64,000 nucleotides of DNA from Leishmania mexicana MHOM/GT/2001/U1103 (GCF_000234665.1 NC_018330.1:741274-805273); one strand, 5' to 3'; positions 54,301 through 61,256 are shown, counted from the first letter of the stretch. Program-made: numbers and translations. The notes: a model not told the origin generated them from the sequence alone.

Positions 54301-54670
54301 GGCGATGCGGCACCCCCGGACGGCCGCGAGCGCGGTGCGAATCCTGGAGCGAATCGAGAGTCTCCTGCCTGCGGGGCGGTCGAGGAACCTCGACTGGCTC
54401 AAGCCACCGAACGTCTCGCCGTCGCCGCCGCAGTCCTCGCCTGACCCTCTGGGCACAGGCGATGCGCAACGCCGCGAGAGAGCAGCAGGCACAGCAGGCG
54501 ACGGCAGCTCCTCTCTCTCTGCGATGGGGGCTGCCGTCAGGGTGTCGTCTCACTCCTCTGCCGGTGCACTGCCTCCAGCCGAGCTGGACACGAGCCCGAG
54601 CAGCTTCCAGAATTATGAGATGGCAAAGTGGATACATGCGTTGCATCAGGTGCTTCCACGATGCACGTAG
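42317..54670 (+). CDS. Giant STE-like pseudokinase with two CxxC/His-rich segments, 4117 residues
   Basis: A single open frame of 12.35 kb. A kinase fold is spread over about residues 2215-3140. The catalytic loop reads HGSVKSTN (H2279-N2286) in place of HRDLKPEN, so the catalytic Asp is Ser2281. NVG at 2843-2845 stands where DFG is expected. ADIWELGMMTLELADGPPP (D3062) and a subdomain XI with QRGTAAELLRHPWF resemble STE20-type kinases. No glycine loop or VAIK lysine was found, so catalysis is very unlikely and a scaffold role is inferred. Large insertions separate these parts. Two zinc-knuckle-like pairs, CPHC at 1088-1091 and CLGC at 1651-1654, are each followed by a His-rich stretch, near 1125-1150 and 1670-1697. 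An Arg-rich stretch lies near 278-350. The rest is Ser/Ala-rich and mostly disordered, with a helical segment near 3960-4030. The ATG is the first in frame. Confidence 0.9.
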   Translation: MAMRTVSSATSGSDLSNSCNEGSILELEALEERVELAEPGRRLPMPALRAGVTVGGARHSSAALLSGAAGIPLGEAFDSHRHSRDQCQLPAAHQKRLLPVPPFQRIERGDDFMGTGRDVGFNDSFDGFPLYVDEDGVMKLSGHRRRDPFAFGYDGVEEGDLATDGARGGDDDRRNSYHGGAGAALGSSSGTSDGAFVSGSSSYSSSFYEEHCELSYQQRGGASVHGHRYSADTNAAARYGYTPLGMPYAGGVGVVATFDDDGAPVPIDAALPSHHHIASRRRRLVGAASSAQARLNNATQRRSSRKKGRRSRGGGTRGGRLERRRTKAAATSHAPAGRHRSRRGAHSSSRVPARLSGSSPVLVGTNPLPNTSGVNVAATASATATAGIHGGLSAFLSAGTSISVGPSEAKKVVRMREYLLARQAAAKKRYSAVRRDSVGTASTGATVGSDRGAWKTAAADTLRVVASSRTGDGAGRTATNTDALASQPTRGAEPFSPLSMSLRDLNRSTGLNTGKAGAGPAFALATQRSARLRSKDASTQLQAVTMTGESVYVRADPASAAAARALGSDRKGISGGDGAPGAMHGTALAAGTATHFEQRMMTLRDPYTGLANAPAYTPLITVAETAVAVHTCAAGIQFFRDPTAPRPSAVAFLPPTSSALLDTPSQLLPTAYLLDVGNPPLAPTPSGPVAVSEEASLRASFRAPYTSTTPHTASSASAAYRLPTSLYPFAPSLTSTATPPQAWQPPSRGPPGKDLSKLRSPGSLVMDRNSLATPLSPQTLHSRDGVALMDKAATEASDSAQVRRCLPTKAGAFGGVRPRLTARDESANAGALPTVASSGNGGTALLDVNGLRDSDQYTATSLSFGDSSPSWRKLQSGGAAAAAAGDYSSAAAPAAAADILGSGDLFPWGWRCSASAFDVSGREGQDGVPIAPAWKDEAVRGRYGVWPAFVHLRGAADEYDVSLPAAGTSSSASTAMPPFFAWPHPAPQLPAYLPSVAPYAAARHPQQNIRYHAWTAEGVSATSNTSCVVHVFTVSREMLRSVYEYVAYMCVAKRYAELQRRRRKREEHLCKELAAGRLTRDAQRYLRCPHCGVIGKVVRSSAARGDNEAMPSNPLLSSTPTQSQHRRHGRKHHHRHHHNPYHSRASHDRPTVSATTTPQPLLFPQSSAPGASAPLDLPLPQQQRQRTEMFGWSAAKSPSPRAISLPPQPPRRSAFGMGNATQAGSCVAIENINVKVDECASAHHAVVVDETSDTLAMPPASAVPQSPAAAPALRAACAPLTRGGSGTSVSSSALLPLSSPSPSPPQPLLSSTVVATASPAPAKLHTSPRVPSTKGAALAGPTNSSDTRVGALLDTLVVSGELSQSTRMNSQAYEPSAQAAFDRCVDASGSDLRALRQQPPTTVPARGADEARPLDESATALSPRKTAEERGHATSDDAAMQRSSSRAALANSNSNSHNHSHSLRVGGIDSDAEDGRLGRAGSVAPHAPGSTASQLFTISTSTSLDRSMVMVAAGTRDTTVTRDAATAPTALVAFADSSASKCAPSTAASAVTTTMATVMTTLNAEVRVMSSNSRGNPNTNNMSGTNSLLCPMPESTQTPAVPTLVRSPTLLQDQAGDDHGDNPAVGQSWCDTDAHETARDHDLSGGASYVCLGCHRDVIPKQLLLRSVSGHSSSHRHSQHAHHSAAGHSHHTNNNTDSGGVDANVGDGRTEETLGADIGVMAFEDLLQDDAFTYALHTALCELLMMPSTREPPSPPPPLPTAAHKRSRKGFQTTSATRADLKGFLHPVLPSASVHQPGAPLQHSSEDTAIAATNAEGEVRRAVAMDVSALPRLSPGVSHQQSPEAMRDGGAVSFGSIGSYIGDDEDELAEQQRTPPTSPLSISAAPSSSSTSSMLTSLESSSGAADREGGGCSAAPLPIRLSLPCCGLTVSVLPYVEPQVPPAETQERASDSGIKRRGTTEKHLIRMSAAIRKTIGIAHPPRQRFGTPASLSRPVIPRMREDASTRGLTPSTMLMSDAAASHRRRKRSCSDQRQRSRIHLDTPSRQRRRSSASTAASKLTFMESPRNGSMMHNAAASRALIMKGTFSSEKHRIQVNPRTPLDAVSKNRIMRRIFRQDRLGSRSDTTPAAVARSSETEKRYGKGLDPAAAVAANRRDGAGSAAGVSVRSWGSDMRRQRCPPHHRCSYTQELAQQHAQLLLPPGRAPKPLGLDLGVYQDSSLVLEIDLAYPRLPRGNVRELLAEWKDICQPHPVLVEAVIRNIVYAVLVQLSTLHAAGRTHGSVKSTNVFPLWHAMEGTRASGLMMPPRPRQRSTSPFPLAVAHEKCQAEPMQERGGKAEAAIRNGEDGECRRSTSNAEGEGACESGRASVAAPPATDQAAPKPQRCTSETSISPTILRSLSNRRRHLAPHTAAVHLRLYQKTRFRNRAAQSRVKPARGFGAARGAPRAAKSSAAAALPGASSVATANASSTGLATTMAVCRRRSFSVSTGGSARTDSKQADTSTVPHMPVGLSPHSSILSSPSAALSSETVLPPTLGSACSPCATLLTADAIQPYHPNSCSRSTTAFSPAIGMVSSTTRLRRCGGAAARLRRGSIGTNVGGRDDVCDPNGDAEDEDDSALVPLVAEVLTLPSTLPCASAAEPGTAEPQTQLQNGLWGTPSMNVMPSCTSFAAVRRHRDYRCGHHRRRQGRGLWPSAVEDPEAWLASAAPRRYVRGAELRPPAAVWFPRVAVDKAVLASNKPSVGEGVPLSAGAAAVLERTSDVAAQPVLTRGPVGAVPHPRLDSVGGDETGASAPATARRVRRRGSSAGPSTSSAAALHGANDGAGQYAPDPLQWSRQVLLVENVGAVVAAALRTAMTCVLMRHPPRQHPSSLSSPLALVTSTKTPISHSEEARHAADALADLATAASERRGLRRAVWSKSPAAAVSQRRTRVAASAPALRVHVPDVVRSPPPLPPNLFAIQESEYVPAPELIRVSADEARALRRPWPPHPGGAAAADKVEGEGVAGEHPGLSHSPGAATVDMGEEDAAQLREALARLEAAASPTTTLRNTVDPYPAVSAAADIWELGMMTLELADGPPPMTWLKQREPAPALSNYPWSSYFHAFVSLCLQRSPEQRGTAAELLRHPWFSVALVPQASLPSPPTAIRSNDGGWGQATTGSGAGGAPVESRNSAAGFQGGKAGGPAPVSPSTLPLVPVCPPGVMGVGCLTAEEKAEWENYDYTLLYASGAQLTRPLTTSAAAATAALATAAEDHRPSGDSSVRLGCPSAHQTQGATASLSAVSAGARNSREASAAYALSVGETPSWLGQSLRRTDAPSPSPAAAAAAAAAVAMVSQPSALTVSGPGGGTAVGLPSVAAASASPAKASANDELMTSMCAVDLAQNFAELIAQRWVKQQQQLVPSLATAAGAYDGAAKGRQAMSPSQRNFFTAAAATTSLDGVSSVLLPVISPRSTTAGAAAAAAAYNAASPRSAPSTAGQGAVLQPQSELLRPKIGPDEMMRPIWGGHSTAFSNNVPVSGQVAVVPVISPRGARSPLPLPPPEFVGRGAVQLLPTYLPTLYVPLLDPRGDPMLTLANALVPPWTARMMGEWGGTAGIQSQPQPQPQQAWSSTARGAAPPWLQLGARVAAGSSKPLVYPTLPALSRGGGSVSEGGGGRSALHCDRGDPDGNASTCSDRSSNSQHHGRHARMASDSSSQSSSSSSTGGDSDSDSYRTASGGPQVARGGTHVHASEDGLYDVYMPKVGGEVPVLTRKPAQHLNDTLNATSLPLTDGAASRSVAFKVGTSEQRAGGGHNMMFYDPATDGSAAAVKEGISSCATALKLRVPSGDGHWPRHGRHSGSAGRGDDSDYGAGPRVSSSSSSRPAHHLNGTIATALARLSMMAYLPSDTDGGWSETSSSSDNEDSTRYSDGSDSATLSPMWGRPVCRSTPLGSDDKAACMQGFIISGDGTSCEEPDEDDDGPSMSAEVRCDELLRCLSALQRNCPAAVSLWCVRVLQQAMRHPRTAASAVRILERIESLLPAGRSRNLDWLKPPNVSPSPPQSSPDPLGTGDAQRRERAAGTAGDGSSSLSAMGAAVRVSSHSSAGALPPAELDTSPSSFQNYEMAKWIHALHQVLPRCT

Positions 54671-55166
54671 CCTCACGGATAGCGGCAGTCGGCACACAAG
54701 CACCGACGCCCGCACCCATGCGGATGTGCAGCGCGTTCCTCCCTCAACTATTTGCTCTATTTGGACTGTTTTTCTTCTTTACGCCGGCTGTACGCGCGTG
54801 CCGGGGTGGGGGCAGGGGGGACCCCCTGCAGGGGGGGGAACCATCGGCGATGACATCGACACCATCAAGCACCGCGACGGAGGCGCACATGAACACATAC
54901 ACAGATGCCGGCTTGCGTGTTTCGCGGACAGACAGGCAGGCATGCACACGCACGCATTCAAATCTAGGAATGAGGCCGCCGTACCCCCATCACGCGAAAA
55001 GGAGTCATTGCGGATGCGCTGACTTGCCCTCCCCCACCAGCCTGCATTGCACTATGCGCCCTCGCTCTCAGCAGCAGTCCATACAATGGGCAGAGGCCTC
55101 ACCTCCCTCTTCTTCCTTCCCTTTGCTTTTCGGATGTCTTGCTCTCTCACCGTCTCGGCTGCACCT

Positions 55167-55167
<1 letters not shown>

Positions 55168-55200
<33 letters not shown>
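55168..55200 (+). repeat. (CA)16 microsatellite
   Basis: Uninterrupted CA repeat about 70 bases before the ATG at 55271. It lies between the pyrimidine tract and the predicted acceptor. Confidence 0.95.
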
Positions 55201-55202
<2 letters not shown>

Positions 55203-55222
55203 GTAAACTTGTGACTCCTGAC

Positions 55223-55224
55223 AG
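55223..55224 (+). promoter_or_regulatory. Predicted spliced-leader trans-splice acceptor AG
   Basis: First AG after the tract at about 55105-55167, beyond the CA repeat. It leaves a 5' UTR of about 46 bases. Confidence 0.45.
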
Positions 55225-55270
55225 CTTGCCGATACGACGGCACGTAACGTAGCGGACATTTATCCCTGTC

Positions 55271-56041
55271 ATGCCCACCTCGGCCCCTCTCTCGAAGAGC
55301 TCGTCGCCGCCGAAGCAGCCGCCGCATTCGGCGGCGGCGAAGCGCGGTGCGACTGTGACGGGCAAGCCCAAGTCTACCTCAACGCTGACGTCGCACAAGG
55401 ACCCTGTCATCTACCACGGCTCTGTAATCTTGAACAGCCTTCCAGTAAACTACAAGAAGGTGTACAACCACACCGTGCGCCGCTTCTTTTCATCGGCGCA
55501 GCAGCAGCACATGAAGGACGTGCGGCTGATCGAGGAGATCGGCAACGCCACACTGTGTGTTGAGGTGGGCAGCAAGGCCACCGCGCAGCTCTTCTTCCGC
55601 CAGCTGCAGAACCGCAGGGTGTACGGCCGGCGCTGGAAGGTGCAGTACGTCCCCACATCGGCGACGGCGTGCAGCCCTGAGGCGTGCCTGGTCGACTGCT
55701 TCCTGGTACCGCCGGCCCCGAAAAGCTTGGCGGAGCGTGCGCTGAGCGGCATTCCTGGACTTCTCTCCTTCATAGACACACCGGATGAACCGCTGCCGGC
55801 GAGCGCAGCTGCAGCCGCGTCCGAGCCGGCGCCTATTCGAGACGCTGACAACGACAGTGACGCCGATGGCGGCGAGTGGGACCCCTACCAAGGTCAGCAG
55901 CGCCACAGGCTTCTTGTTTCGTTCGCAGACGAGGGGAGTGCGCTGCATGCACGCGCCGTGCTGTCGGGGCGTCTGGTAGGGACGTCTGGCGTGCGTATGT
56001 TCCTCGAGTGCCGTCGTGGTGGTGGTGGTGTGGTTCAGTAG
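55271..56041 (+). CDS. RRM-like putative RNA-binding protein, 256 residues
   Basis: Residues about 45-130 fit an RRM fold: a first strand SVILNSLP in the RNP2 position, a long helix, a strand NATLCVEVGS in the RNP1 position, a second helix ATAQLFFRQLQNRRV and a last strand RRWKVQYV. The aromatic residues that usually stack on RNA in RNP1 are mostly missing, so RNA binding is plausible but not assured. After an acidic, Ala-rich linker (about 175-210), residues 215-250 (RLLVSFADEGSALHARAVLSG) look like the second half of another RRM. The N-terminal 40 residues are Ser/Pro/Lys-rich. Trypanosomatids control most gene expression after transcription through RRM proteins, but nothing here identifies a target. 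The ATG is the first in frame and follows a plausible acceptor. Confidence 0.7.
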   Translation: MPTSAPLSKSSSPPKQPPHSAAAKRGATVTGKPKSTSTLTSHKDPVIYHGSVILNSLPVNYKKVYNHTVRRFFSSAQQQHMKDVRLIEEIGNATLCVEVGSKATAQLFFRQLQNRRVYGRRWKVQYVPTSATACSPEACLVDCFLVPPAPKSLAERALSGIPGLLSFIDTPDEPLPASAAAAASEPAPIRDADNDSDADGGEWDPYQGQQRHRLLVSFADEGSALHARAVLSGRLVGTSGVRMFLECRRGGGGVVQ

Positions 56042-57063
56042 TCGAAGAGAGTGGAAGGGAGGGGGGGATCAGGTGACACCCCGTACGCTGCAGGGACAGA
56101 CACGGCGGATGTGAGTGCGGGAGAGACCACAAGAGGTGAAATGCTGCTAGGATTCGGGATGAGAATGCTGGGCGCGCACGAAGTATGTGGTGCAGTGGAG
56201 ACCCTCTCCTCATCACCGCTTGCTAGCCATCCCACCCCGGCCCACCCTTTCGCGCTAGTCCTTATTCTGTGTCCTCGGCTCACACTCCCGTGGTACCACT
56301 ACCTCGTTCTTTGTGTGCATGTGCGTGTGTGGTGTTGCGGTGGTGGTCGTCGTGGTGGCGGTGTGGCGATGTTGTGCGTGATTTTCCTCGGAAGGAATGA
56401 CGCCCGTGATGACTGCAGCCGACTGCCCTAGTCTCTCCGTCTCTGCTTCTACGCTTACGTCGCTTGACCTATGTAGCTCGCAGAGGTGTACGCGAGTGCG
56501 CCGTGCGCGTGCCTTTTGTGTGTGTGTGTGTGATGCTTAAGAGAGTAACTCCACCTACGTTGTTCATGGATAAAGACAAGGAAAGAGATCACGCAAGATC
56601 TGCCCTTTCTGTCGGGTTGTGGAGGAGGTGATGTGGGCGTGCGTGCACGTCCAGCTCTCTCCAGCATTGCTCAGAGACTCGAGCTTTGCGAACGGCTGCA
56701 CGAGGAAACAAAAGAAAACGCTTTGCCCGAATCCCGCACGATGTGAACTTGCTTGTCTTGCAAGCGCGCGATGTGGTCACGCTGAGGCCACCCCATTTTA
56801 TGCGCGTGTCTCTCTCGCGCTCCACAATGCAGCGCTTGCTCGGCTTCGCGCCACATCGACGGCGCACCTCTCCTCTGCCCTATACATCTTCGTGCCAATC
56901 CCGGCCCACCGCCACCTGAATCCGGCTTCTCCCTCCATGCTGCACGAGGGACACACATCCGCCTTCGACCCGCTTACACACACACACATTGACAGACAGG
57001 TCATCCCCTTCCCCCTCCACGCGACCACACGCACGGTGCGTCGCGTGCATATCCCGCTTTGAC
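56042..57063 (+). other. Intergenic/UTR region, 1.0 kb
   Basis: UTR-like sequence with short GT and CA runs. Frames of 70-147 residues overlap on both strands and lack family features. The pyrimidine tract at about 57000-57030 is followed by no AG before the ATG at 57064, so the acceptor is probably near 56946 or 56994-57000. Confidence 0.55.
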
Positions 57064-57405
57064 ATGTCGCGCAACACGAAGGAGTTCAACAAGCAGGCCG
57101 ACCGGTTTGTGGAGGAGTACAAGGAGCAGCGCATCGCCTTGGAGGAGTGTCTGCAATCCCGTATCAACGATGACATCAACTTCGTGTGTCAGCGGCAGAA
57201 GTCCGCCTACCTTGAGGGCATCGCCAAAATTTTCTGCAAGAGGGAGTACAACGCTGGCGTGGTGTGCCAGAGGGCGGCAGGCGACAAGTGGGCCTCAGAC
57301 TGTTTCAAGGAGAATGTGGCGTTCGGCCAGTGCACCGACCGCGTCCTGAAGCAGTTGTACGTATACAACCTGGAGCACAACAAGAAGAACCCTGGCGCCA
57401 ACTGA
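57064..57405 (+). CDS. Twin-CX9C (CHCH-type) protein, probably mitochondrial intermembrane space, 113 residues
   Basis: Six cysteines occur in three pairs: C29-X12-C42, C58-X9-C68 and C80-X9-C90. The last two pairs form the twin CX9C arrangement of coiled-coil-helix-coiled-coil-helix proteins. In other eukaryotes these fold by disulfide formation in the mitochondrial intermembrane space through the Mia40/Erv1 relay, and they serve as respiratory-complex subunits or assembly factors. The size and the lack of a cleavable presequence fit the family. The first pair (X12) is unusual and could form a further disulfide. The protein is Lys/Glu-rich and helical, with a basic tail. The start is the ATG at 57064; a longer frame upstream is UTR-like. 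I cannot say which complex it serves. Confidence 0.85.
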   Translation: MSRNTKEFNKQADRFVEEYKEQRIALEECLQSRINDDINFVCQRQKSAYLEGIAKIFCKREYNAGVVCQRAAGDKWASDCFKENVAFGQCTDRVLKQLYVYNLEHNKKNPGAN

Positions 57406-58422
57406 CGACCTCGCAGATCCAAGAAGGGAGAGGGGGAAGGCGGGGGAGGCGAGGGCGAACGGTGGCTTGGCCGTCCTTTGCTCCCTTCGCTTCTGCACGC
57501 CACTCCTGCCTTTCTTTCACCCATGCTACAAGGAGAGGAAGCGGCGGGGTGCCTTGAGTCATGGACGAAGCGAGAGGAGCCTCCCCCCTTTCCCCTAACC
57601 CAGTGCGAGAGCAGAATGTGAGGCTCTCTCTCATGCACATCGACACGGTCTTTTCTAAGAGAGCGCGCTCCCTGACTGCGCGCGCGCGTGTGTGCGTACT
57701 TGCGCAGCTTCCACTCGTCTTTGTTGTTGTGGGCGCCCTCGACATCGTTGGTGCCTCGCTGAGAGTGAGCTCTTATCAAGGCAGGATCGCTTTACGGGAG
57801 TGCGTGGGGACCCACTTGGTTGCCGTCCTCCATCCAGGAGGGAGGGGACTCGGCTGCGGCGCAGTGCAGGATGCACCACGCCGTCGCAGACACACATGCC
57901 AGGGCATGTGCGCCTGAAAGGCTAAACAGGGAAGGCGGACAGCGATGGGTTTATTTACTCTCAGTGTCGAGGCCTCCCCCTCCCCGCTCACGGCCTCCAT
58001 CCGCGCGCTCGCGATCACGGGATCGGCTAAAGCAGTCGCGCAACGGTACCCTGGCAAACATACGTTGTGGTGGTGACTGCGATGCCGATCGAGCACACGC
58101 CTCTCTCTCTGAAGGGAGGACAGGACAAGGCAGTTTGTGTGTCTCATGAGGGTCTCCCATATGTGACGCGCTCAGAGTCCTGCCCGTTTTCTGTGCTTGT
58201 TCTTCTGTGGGGATGGGCACTGCCGCGCTGTCTCTCAGCTTCTTTCATGGATGCAGCTGCTTGTCGGCTCACCCCTGCACCGATTGACACCGCCATCGCC
58301 CGCCCCATTTTACCGCTCCTCAACCCCTCCGCCTCCCCTTACCCTCTTCACTGTCCACACACGCAACACGTGGTGCTGAACGTGCCCTGTTTGTGACAAC
58401 CTTTCACGTGCGGCTCAGCACC
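57406..58422 (+). other. Intergenic/UTR region, 1.0 kb
   Basis: A purine-rich patch follows the CHCH gene (57420-57460), then UTR-like sequence. A C/T-rich tract at 58318-58357 leads to the next gene. No gene is supported. Confidence 0.6.
58417..58418 (+). promoter_or_regulatory. Predicted spliced-leader trans-splice acceptor AG, 4 bases before the start codon
   Basis: This is the first AG after the tract at 58318-58357. Only four bases (CACC) separate it from the ATG at 58423. If it is used, the 5' UTR would be almost entirely spliced leader. Confidence 0.4.
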
Positions 58423-60108
58423 ATGGCAGTCTCGATGAGCGGGTCGCTGGAAGTACCGCCGCCACCGGCGGCGGCAATAGCGGAGGGAGACGTGAGTGCT
58501 ACCTTGTACCTGACAGCGCAACGGTGGCGCTCATACCTCCTCGAGCACTCCGTGGTGTTCCGTCGGCTGCAGGAGGAGCGTGAGCGGGGGTGGCGATCGG
58601 TGGCATTGGATGAGTGGTATGCGCGACGGCAGGCAGACACGACACGTTCGTCGGCAACTGGCGCCACCGTCGCCAGCCCCTCTCAGCCCGCAACCGAACT
58701 GGCAATAAAATGCGGGGCTCAAGTAGGTAAAGGCACCACAGCTTTCGTAAATGCGGACGTGACCGTTCTGGCCGAGCGCTATCGGCAGCATGCGCGGCGC
58801 ATCACCCAGCACGCGGCAGGCGCCTTCTTCAGGGCTGCCACCAAGGGGAATTCTTCTGAAAGCAGCAACGCTGACGTGGACCCTGTGCCGTCTGCGCCGC
58901 TGTTTTTAGATCTCGGCTGCGCGCCGGGCGGTGTGTCTAAGTACCTTGTCGAAGACTTAGGATGGCGTGGTGTTGGTGTAACGCTGGCAAGCGCAGACGG
59001 CGGCATCGAGGTGGACCCGCTGCTTCTTCAGAAAGGCACGTGCAGCGATGCGTCGTTTGTGCTGCTTGACGGCGACGTGACGCAGCCGCCAAGCACATGG
59101 AACCGTTCGGCGGCGTACGCACTCGGGGAAGGTGAGAAATGTGCGACCGGAATGCAGGCACAAGCGGTGCCCTGCGCATGCTCGACTGTCTGCACAGCTG
59201 GCGTTTCGCCCCTATCAGCATCGTTGTTCAAGCCGAACTCCGCGGCGGCGCCACGCTTCCACTTTGTTAACGGTGGCGCTGTGCTCGATCATGGCCAGCG
59301 ACAACGGCGGGAGAGAGCAGAAGGGGCGGCCCTGACGTCTGCCTCGGTGCCAAGCGGTGGTGCGATGCTGGGCGCGGGTGCGCGCGGTGGAGCGGATTAC
59401 GTCGATACATTGCTTACCGACTCTTCGTCAACCTGCGCGCAGGCAGCGGCGCCCATCCTGCCTTGGTTCAGCCTCCTCGTACCGCAGCTGAAAACGGCGC
59501 TGACGTATGTTGCTACCGGCGGTGCGCTGATGCTGGTGCACGGTGCCCCGCACTGCGCGAGCATGTTCATCCTGATGCGGTGTATGGAGGAGGCCGTAGG
59601 CGTGGCTGCCGGGACGCCCTCCTCGGGGAGCCGAGGCCGCGTGCACGTTCTGGAGACGATGCACCTTTCAAAGGCGCCTGTGTACTTGCTGTGGACGGAT
59701 GTTCGACCGCCGCGCAAGGATCCGTCTGATGCTGTAGAAGCTCAGTCGATGCCAGATGCGCAGACATGTCTACTCGAGGCGCTCAGCACAACATCGCCGC
59801 GCATCTTTCCTCTACGTTACACAACATCGCCGACGCCATTTATCACCGCCACCGGCGATAGTCGCGCACTGCTACGTGAGAAGCAGCGCCTATGGCTAGG
59901 CGAGTCGGACGAGGGGTTTGAGCTGGCTGTGAATGGTTTCCAGCGGTACGGTCATCTCGTCGAGGTTGTCTGGGGGAGGATGGAGGCGTTTCTCCGGCAG
60001 CGCCGCGAGCGGGCAGAGCGTGAGGTGCACAGCGGCGGTGGCGATCCTCGTCGTGACCGGAGGGCGGCGTCCACAGCGGGCTTGAAGCGCATGCGGAGTG
60101 ACGGTTGA
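58423..60108 (+). CDS. FtsJ-fold (RrmJ-like) SAM-dependent methyltransferase, degenerate catalytic tetrad, 561 residues
   Basis: The SAM-binding motif I, FLDLGCAPGGVSKYL, starts near residue 161 (D163) and is a strong FtsJ/RrmJ signature; this family 2'-O-methylates ribose in rRNA, tRNA or mRNA caps. A second motif, DTLLTDSSS, carries the probable catalytic D333. After a helix the strand GGALMLVHGAP has H373 where the tetrad lysine normally sits, and the last motif, LSKAPVYLLW, lacks the usual glutamate. Of the K-D-K-E tetrad I can see only the Asp, so activity is doubtful or the enzyme uses a variant site. An insertion of ~120 residues with several Cys separates motif I from D333. Residues about 1-140 and the basic C-terminal tail may bind RNA. 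The ATG at 58423 is chosen over the upstream GTG; ATG 58435 is an alternative. Confidence 0.82.
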   Translation: MAVSMSGSLEVPPPPAAAIAEGDVSATLYLTAQRWRSYLLEHSVVFRRLQEERERGWRSVALDEWYARRQADTTRSSATGATVASPSQPATELAIKCGAQVGKGTTAFVNADVTVLAERYRQHARRITQHAAGAFFRAATKGNSSESSNADVDPVPSAPLFLDLGCAPGGVSKYLVEDLGWRGVGVTLASADGGIEVDPLLLQKGTCSDASFVLLDGDVTQPPSTWNRSAAYALGEGEKCATGMQAQAVPCACSTVCTAGVSPLSASLFKPNSAAAPRFHFVNGGAVLDHGQRQRRERAEGAALTSASVPSGGAMLGAGARGGADYVDTLLTDSSSTCAQAAAPILPWFSLLVPQLKTALTYVATGGALMLVHGAPHCASMFILMRCMEEAVGVAAGTPSSGSRGRVHVLETMHLSKAPVYLLWTDVRPPRKDPSDAVEAQSMPDAQTCLLEALSTTSPRIFPLRYTTSPTPFITATGDSRALLREKQRLWLGESDEGFELAVNGFQRYGHLVEVVWGRMEAFLRQRRERAEREVHSGGGDPRRDRRAASTAGLKRMRSDG

Positions 60109-61254
60109 GCAGGTGCGAGCTCTGTGCGGGGACTCCACGAAAATGCAGGTGCAAGTGGTGGAGTGGTGCATGCGTATCACGTTCTCTCTGCGCGTGTGCT
60201 TGTGTGCCTGCATTGCTCAGAGTTTTGGTCGTGCCACACGTGAAGTCTGCTCAGCTGGGTGCGGTTTTGCGCGTGTGTGTGTGCCGACACGCATCTGCCC
60301 ACATCCAAGCGTGCATACTCATCGTACATGTTCGTCTCCGCTGACCCCTCACCCCTCCCCCCTCGTTTTCTTTTCCAGCACCCGCCCTCCTCTCCGTGAC
60401 CATGGCTGTTGCTTCCCTTTGCAGTGACGGTACACCGTGCCGGAGCAACTGGGCCCCTCCCACCCTTCGCCCCGCATCGGGTCATGTGGTGCACGTCAGA
60501 GAGCTAAAAGGGCTTTTCCCTCTCGTCTTGAGACAGAAAAAAAGACTAAGCTCGCTCACGGACACCGGCGCGCGCTCCTGGACGTGAGAGATGTTCCCGT
60601 GTGCGTCCACGCCTGCACTTGAGCGTGCGTTGCCGTCGCGGAGAAGAAAAGTGCTCGCGCACGTATTCACGCATGCACGTCGGCATCTGTGCGCGTGCTC
60701 GCCCCATGTGCAGCTCCCTCTGCGAACCCGCTCCCCTTTTTCCCCTCCTCTCCTCTCCGCAACAGTCGCGCTGAACCCCTGCCCCCACCCCACGCGCTCC
60801 GGTGTTGTAAGGTGCCTCTATAACACGGCTCATTGTGTGCTCATGTTTTTTCGCGTCCGTGTGTACGCCTGCGTGTGCTCTATCCTTTCGTGCCTGTGGC
60901 CGGTGTCCCTGGTGCATGCTGTACGCACGCCCATCTGACCTTTGACCGTGCCAGGGCTCCCTCTGCCTCTGTGCGTGTGTGTTATAGAATAGAAAGGGGC
61001 AGCTACACGAATAGGATCGGCGAAAGACGTGCCACCCGAAACAAGGACGCGGCCTCACATTCGAAGGTGCACACATCCACCCACCACTTCCCACACGTAC
61101 ACGCGTGCTTCAGCAAGCAACCCTCTTCCGCGCACCCACATCATCTTCTTCAGCCGCCTGTTTTGAGAAATCTCCCTCTCCCATCACCTATCCTCTGATA
61201 GCTATTTGTTCCTCTTCGTGCACGGTTACCCTCTCACTCTCTCCACTCCGTCGC

Positions 61255-61256
61255 AG
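61255..61256 (+). promoter_or_regulatory. Predicted spliced-leader trans-splice acceptor AG (orphan)
   Basis: A C/T-rich tract at about 61194-61250 ends in CAG. No ATG in any frame follows before 61500, so the site has no conventional gene unless the micro-ORF 61333-61500 is translated. Confidence 0.4.

Larger units (their letters stand above)
54671..55270 (+). other. Short intergenic/UTR region, 0.6 kb
   Basis: It carries a G-rich run near 54804-54840 and a (CA)n run at 55168-55200, with a pyrimidine tract between. No gene is supported. Confidence 0.6.
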
